Source of the DNA: Methanobacterium sp.
Lineage (GTDB): Archaea > Methanobacteriota > Methanobacteria > Methanobacteriales > Methanobacteriaceae
Length of the DNA stretch: 64,000 nucleotides
Direction of reading: 5' to 3'
Assembly (NCBI RefSeq): GCF_038562635.1
Contig: NZ_JBCFBO010000001.1
Span: 1,900,643 to 1,964,642 of the forward strand
The position numbers were made by a program, and so were the translations under genes. The notes beneath the pieces are model-generated. The model was not told the DNA's origin, searched no databases, and saw nothing but the letters and a program-made list of their open reading frames with translations. Of the stretch, positions 61,030 through 64,000 are shown piece by piece; the first letter of the stretch is position 1; each line of letters starts with the position of its first letter.

Positions 61030-61589
61030 TTACCATTGTTCATATCTTACAAGTTCAGATAAGTCCTTACGTTCTTTGGTACCGGGTTCGTCTGCCGGAT
61101 ATCATAAGGGAGTAAATACAACTGGTTCAACGCCTTCGGGTAACTTTAAAATTTCTTTAGCAGCGTCGGCATCAAAAGCCCCAATCCAACATGTTCCAAG
61201 TCCAGTGCTTGTAGCATTGAAAAATCGTTGATTTTTTATGCCCCAAACACTTCGTGTTTGAGGGCAGCAAGAATTATATGGTCCATAACGATTGTTGCAT
61301 CTATATCCATAAAGTTTTTGCCGTCTCTCCTTGTCCATGCCTTATCGCTAACTGCACATACACATATTAAGAGAGGGGGTTGGACAAACCATCCTGCAGG
61401 ATAAATGCGGTTTAATTCATTTTCACGGTCTTTTGTAGGTATAACTATGATCTGGAAAGGCTGATAGTTGGTTGCTGTAGGTGCAAGGCGAGCTGCTTCA
61501 AGTACTGTATTCAGTTTTTCATTTTCTATATCGTCTGGTTTATATGCTCTTACACTGTACCGTTTTTCAATTAATTCTAAAAATTCCAT
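61030..61589 (-). pseudogene. nitroreductase gene broken by a 50-bp hairpin insertion and a nonsense codon
   Basis: Good ribosome site (TTGGAGGA) and ATG at 61589, then a typical FMN nitroreductase N-terminus (MEFLELIEKRYSVRAYKPDDIENEKL). Reading fails after IVMDHIILAA at about 61264. Removing 61214-61263 rejoins ILAA to TSTGLGTCWIGAFDADAAKEIL in frame. A second lesion follows: TGA in place of the expected Gly codon just after VVFTPL, then YPADEPGTKERKDLSELVRYEQW and TAA at 61030-61032. Intact, it would be about 170 residues. Confidence 0.9.
61214..61263. mobile_element. 50-bp two-hairpin insertion (array H, minimal unit)
   Basis: Contains AAAAATC/GATTTTT around GTT (61220-61236) and CAAACAC/GTGTTTG around TTC (61244-61260), with linker TTATGCCC. 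Both hairpins match units of the larger arrays: the first shares a 17-bp core with the hairpin at 19795. Excising it restores the nitroreductase frame. The triplet GCA occurs at both junctions (61214-61216 and 61264-61266), compatible with a 3-bp target duplication. Confidence 0.85.
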
Positions 61590-61970
61590 TTTTATTCCTC
61601 CAATTATTCGTGAATTTTAATTTTTAGTACTTAAAACGTATAATATGAATATATTTTTAAAATTAAGCATTATTATGTATTTATGATAACTTAATTCTGG
61701 AAGTAACAGTTATTGATATGGTTATTATTTATTTTATTTATTATATGAAAGAATTACGGTTAAATTCATCTTCTTAATTTTATTTGGGATGTTATATTAA
61801 TTGGCAAATATTGTTATTTTAAGCTTAAAGAAACATTTTTGTATTGCAAATTCCAAAAATAGAAAGTAACTGCTCTAAAGAGTGAATGAAAATTTAACCA
61901 ATACAAAAAAGATCAAGGGGGCTTTAAACTGGTCAAAGATTTTGAGCATATATACGATAATTATACTCGT
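61590..61970. other. AT-rich intergenic region
   Basis: 381 bp between the nitroreductase remnant and a coiled-coil gene. Near its right end AAGGGGG (61915-61920) could be a ribosome site for the frame of the next gene, which is open back to 61890. Nothing else recognised. Confidence 0.35.
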
Positions 61971-62360
61971 ATGATGCTTTTTGCAAACTCCAATAAGCAC
62001 AAAATAGAAAGTATACACGAAGAAATGGCCGCAATACAGGAAGCGCACCATGAAATAGTGAATGAACCTCAAACTCCGGCTGAACTATTGAATTCAATAG
62101 AAGGACTAAAATCAAGACTTGACGCGTTACATGAAGAAGTAGATGCAATTTTGTATCAGTACGGTGCAATCCATGAGATGCTGCATCAGGTAGATGTAAT
62201 GATATCAGATTACTACAAGATGGATATAGAAATCTCTTCGTATGAGTTAAATGGAATGGAACAGGATCTTTTAAGCGTTAAAGATGAGTATAAACGGTTT
62301 AAATTATTAAAATCGGAAATAGGTGCTGTAACTGAAAAAATAGTAGATAGAAGGATTTAA
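61971..62360 (+). CDS. coiled-coil protein of unknown function
   Basis: 129 residues, predominantly helical with heptad-like spacing (HKIESIHEEMAAIQEAHHEIV, SIEGLKSRLDALHEEVDAILYQ, MEQDLLSVKDEYKRFKLLKSEI). No membrane segment. The frame is open upstream, and residues LVKDFEHIYDNYTR read naturally into it. A ribosome-like AAGGGGG lies before a CTG at 61929, so the true start may be a rare CTG there. ATG at 61971 lacks a ribosome site. No family recognised. Confidence 0.6.
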   Translation: MMLFANSNKHKIESIHEEMAAIQEAHHEIVNEPQTPAELLNSIEGLKSRLDALHEEVDAILYQYGAIHEMLHQVDVMISDYYKMDIEISSYELNGMEQDLLSVKDEYKRFKLLKSEIGAVTEKIVDRRI

Positions 62361-62431
62361 AATTTGAATTAAATGTTATACCTATCCTAATTTGGAAAAT
62401 AAGTCTAATTTTTGAAATATTGGGGAAATCT

Positions 62432-62630
62432 CTCAAAAATTCCCTCGAAATCCTCAAAAAAATTTTCAATTTTTTTGGGAGTTAGAAAATATTTCATATT
62501 TTCTAAAGTTCGTAGAATTTCGGGGCATCAAAAACCGCAGGTTTTTGAAGGCTTCGAATTTTTGGAGCACTCAAACACTTTGTGTTTGTAAGTTCCAATT
62601 TCCGAACGTTAAAAATCGTAGATTTTTTTA
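62432..62630. repeat. hairpin array G (downstream of hisB)
   Basis: Outer stem CTCAAAAATTC (62432-62442) with GAATTTTTGGAG (62556-62567) and a second nested stem CCTCGAAAT/ATTTCGGGG. Inside are CAAAAAAATT/AATTTTTTTG (loop TTC), TTAGAAAATAT/ATATTTTCTAA (loop TTC) and TCAAAAACC/GGTTTTTGA (loop GCA). Further on are CAAACAC/GTGTTTG (loop TTT) and AAAAATC/GATTTTT (loop GTA, near 62611-62627), ending 6-9 bp from the hisB stop codon. Non-coding. Confidence 0.88.
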
Positions 62631-62635
62631 AAGGA

Positions 62636-63217
62636 TTAGAGAACACCCTTTGTACTTGGGATTATATCGTGTTCAATCCGTAATGCATCTTTTAAAGCCC
62701 TTGCAAATGCCTTAAAGAGTGATTCTATTTTATGGTGGTCGTTTTCACCTTCCACCCGTGCATTGATATTAATCCTTGCAGAATTTGCAAAGGATTCAAA
62801 GAAGTGTTCAACATTTTCTGTACTCAGGTCGCCAACTTTCGCATTTTTAAATTCGAAGTTTAAGACACTGTAACTTCTTCCGCTTATATCCACGGCTACA
62901 GTTGCCAGGGCGTCGTCCATAGGGATTATTGCATGTGACATCCTTTTTATTCCTTTTTTGTCTCCTATTGCACCTGCAAATGTTTCTCCAAGTAATATTC
63001 CCACATCTTCAACTGTATGGTGATCATCTACTTTTACATCGCCTTTAGCTTTAACACCAAGGTCGAAAAAGCCGTGTCTTGCAAAAGAGTCCAGCATATG
63101 ATCAAAAAAGTCAATTCCTGTGCTTACATCTGATTTTCCATTTCCATCGATATCTAACGAAATTTCAATGTCTGTTTCAGATGTTTTTCTGCTCATTTTC
63201 ATGCATCGATCTGTCAT
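62636..63217 (-). CDS. hisB: imidazoleglycerol-phosphate dehydratase
   Basis: 193-residue enzyme of histidine biosynthesis (imidazole-glycerol phosphate to imidazole-acetol phosphate). Landmarks: GIDFFDHMLDSFARHG near residues 34-49, DDHHTVEDVGILLG near 64-77 (metal-binding His), the conserved basic SHAIIPMDDALA near 95, EHFFESFANSARININAR near 137 and NDHHKIESLFKAFARAL near 159. ATG at 63217 has AAGAAGG upstream; internal ATGs at codons 6 and 8 are alternative starts. A ferredoxin gene ends 22 bp upstream. Confidence 0.95.
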   Translation of the reverse strand: MTDRCMKMSRKTSETDIEISLDIDGNGKSDVSTGIDFFDHMLDSFARHGFFDLGVKAKGDVKVDDHHTVEDVGILLGETFAGAIGDKKGIKRMSHAIIPMDDALATVAVDISGRSYSVLNFEFKNAKVGDLSTENVEHFFESFANSARININARVEGENDHHKIESLFKAFARALKDALRIEHDIIPSTKGVL

Positions 63218-63239
63218 TTTTGAACCTTCTTACAGATAT

Positions 63240-63467
63240 TTATTCACTTTTTTTAAATGCTTCCTCATCTTCTTTACCATCTCTAATTACACGTATTGCA
63301 TCTACAGGGCACCTTGAGGCACAGTTAATGCATACATGACAGTATTCTAAATGCGAAGCTTTTGCCTTTTTATCTTTACCTATGCTCCATATTTTAGGTC
63401 CTTTAGGGCACGCTTCTCTGCACTTTCCACAGCCTATGCATTTTTCTTTATCTACTTCGATCCTCAT
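63240..63467 (-). CDS. 2[4Fe-4S] ferredoxin
   Basis: 75-residue electron carrier with two clusters: CIGCGKCREACP (residues 10-21) and CHVCINCASRCP, both Cx2Cx2Cx3CP. The spacer between them (KGPKIWSIGKDKKAKASHLEY) is longer than in clostridial ferredoxins, as in several methanogen polyferredoxin-like proteins. The frame extends to 63539, but the family-like start is the ATG at 63467 (MRIEVDKEKC). Same strand as hisB, 22 bp apart. Confidence 0.9.
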   Translation of the reverse strand: MRIEVDKEKCIGCGKCREACPKGPKIWSIGKDKKAKASHLEYCHVCINCASRCPVDAIRVIRDGKEDEEAFKKSE

Positions 63468-63603
63468 GTTAATTACATTGTAATTTGCAGTTAATATAAT
63501 TTGCAGGCTTGATTTTTGAAGTCCAGTACAGACAGGCATTATTTAATAATAGTATTTTTTTAAATTCCACACATTTAAAAATTCTCTAGTTTTAATTTAC
63601 AGG

Positions 63604-64000
63604 CTACATTTTAACTATGGTGGCTGAAGCAGCTTTAAAACCTATAAATATGTCCATTCCAAGTGTTAAACCAAGTTTTTCTCTGGAATAATCTGTAACG
63701 TCTACATAAAGCTTTGCATTGTTCAGCTGGACAGTGAGCCTTATCATCTCATTGTTAAGTTCCATTCCAATTATTTTGCCTTCAAACACATTTCTAACAC
63801 TTGATTCATAGGGTTTTAACGTTACAAAAATATCATCGGGGCTTATTAAAACAAGTACTTTATCTCCCTTATTAAAATCATGGTCTAATGGAATTACTAT
63901 GGTTTTTCCTTCTATATCCACATGCATAACCTTATTCTTTTCGTAAATTCCTGTAATTTTACCTTCTACTTCATTTACTTCAGAATGCTTTTTAAGGATA
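63604..64000 (-). CDS. C-terminal part of a molybdate/tungstate ABC transporter ATP-binding protein (partial)
   Basis: The frame continues beyond the window edge without a start: translation from 63999 reads ILKKHSEVNEVEGKITGIYEKNKV and then MHVDIEGK. The visible 131 residues contain two TOBE-type oligonucleotide/oxyanion-binding repeats. ISPDDIFVTLKPYESSVRNVFEGKI resembles the C-terminus of archaeal ModC/WtpC ATPases, where TOBE domains regulate transport. A stand-alone 107-residue protein from ATG 63927 is less likely because the upstream residues complete the first TOBE strand. The ATPase domain lies outside the window. Confidence 0.7.
   Translation of the reverse strand, partial: ILKKHSEVNEVEGKITGIYEKNKVMHVDIEGKTIVIPLDHDFNKGDKVLVLISPDDIFVTLKPYESSVRNVFEGKIIGMELNNEMIRLTVQLNNAKLYVDVTDYSREKLGLTLGMDIFIGFKAASATIVKM

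Noticed and set aside
61093..61095. In-frame TGA in the nitroreductase remnant as a selenocysteine codon
   Set aside because: The gene is already frameshifted by the 50-bp insert. The position normally holds Gly (L-G-Y context), not a redox Cys, and no selenocysteine element is visible. A nonsense mutation is simpler.
18931..62630. CRISPR array interpretation of the repeated hairpins
   Set aside because: No constant direct repeat with regular unique spacers and no cas genes in the window. The repeats are variable inverted repeats with short variable linkers.

Overview
This window is chromosomal DNA from an AT-rich, mesophilic methanogenic archaeon of the order Methanobacteriales, most likely a Methanobacterium species. 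The evidence is a complete F420-dependent methylene-H4MPT dehydrogenase (mtd), methanogenesis marker protein 12, a CbiA/CfbB-type a,c-diamide synthase, an archaeal CobT homologue, a Kae1-Bud32 fusion, archaeal-type ThrRS and Sec11-type signal peptidases. GGTGA-type ribosome binding sites are common, promoters are archaeal (TTTATATA boxes), and intergenic DNA is extremely AT-rich.

Layout. 0-12.7 kb: housekeeping genes (XTP pyrophosphatase, Kae1-Bud32, CobT, first UppP, IlvE, tRNA-Val, SurE) plus a small operon of two paralogous membrane proteins and their HTH regulator behind three 21-bp operator-like repeats. 12.7-17 kb: accessory membrane and secreted proteins (CAAX-type protease, lipoprotein, a frameshifted small membrane protein, polysaccharide flippase). 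17-34 kb: branched-chain amino-acid genes ilvC, ilvN, ilvB and ilvD interspersed with cadD, a CheY-like regulator, purD, argF, an M48 protease, argS and three signal peptidases. 34-41 kb: MgtC-like protein, thrS, a ParA ATPase with an unusual partner, and a radical-SAM/HhH protein. 41-50 kb: LemA with three DUF2207 copies (the last one frameshifted), CfbB/CbiA and a glycan polymerase. 50-58 kb: secreted C39 peptidase, mtd, TMEM175 channel, two TetR regulators, HD and BPL_N proteins. 58-64 kb: DedA, second UppP, an ArsR-like pair, a dead nitroreductase, hisB, ferredoxin, and the C-terminal end of a probable molybdate/tungstate ABC ATPase.

The most striking feature no gene explains is a family of hairpin arrays. 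Seven intergenic blocks and one intragenic block consist of tandem short perfect inverted repeats (arms about 7-11 bp, mostly 3-nt loops), commonly nested inside an outer stem so that the block could fold into a multi-branched cruciform. One minimal 50-bp unit with two hairpins sits inside a nitroreductase gene and shifts its frame; removing exactly these 50 bp restores the reading frame. Two arrays flank cadD, which lies between ilvN and ilvC. This looks like a mobile or spreading miniature element, reminiscent of the double-hairpin elements of fungal mitochondria.

Other leads: (i) a ParA whose operon partner carries a ParB-like N-terminal LGRGLDALI peptide but no ParB core, with AACTTATAAGTT-type palindromes on both sides and a 52-bp tandem repeat of similar motif elsewhere in the window; (ii) a 19-bp promoter core present four times, twice with a GCAATATTGC palindrome, linking a CAAX protease and a C39 peptidase into a probable regulon and including one promoter with a ribosome binding site but no gene; (iii) two independent single-base frameshifts in small or duplicated genes.
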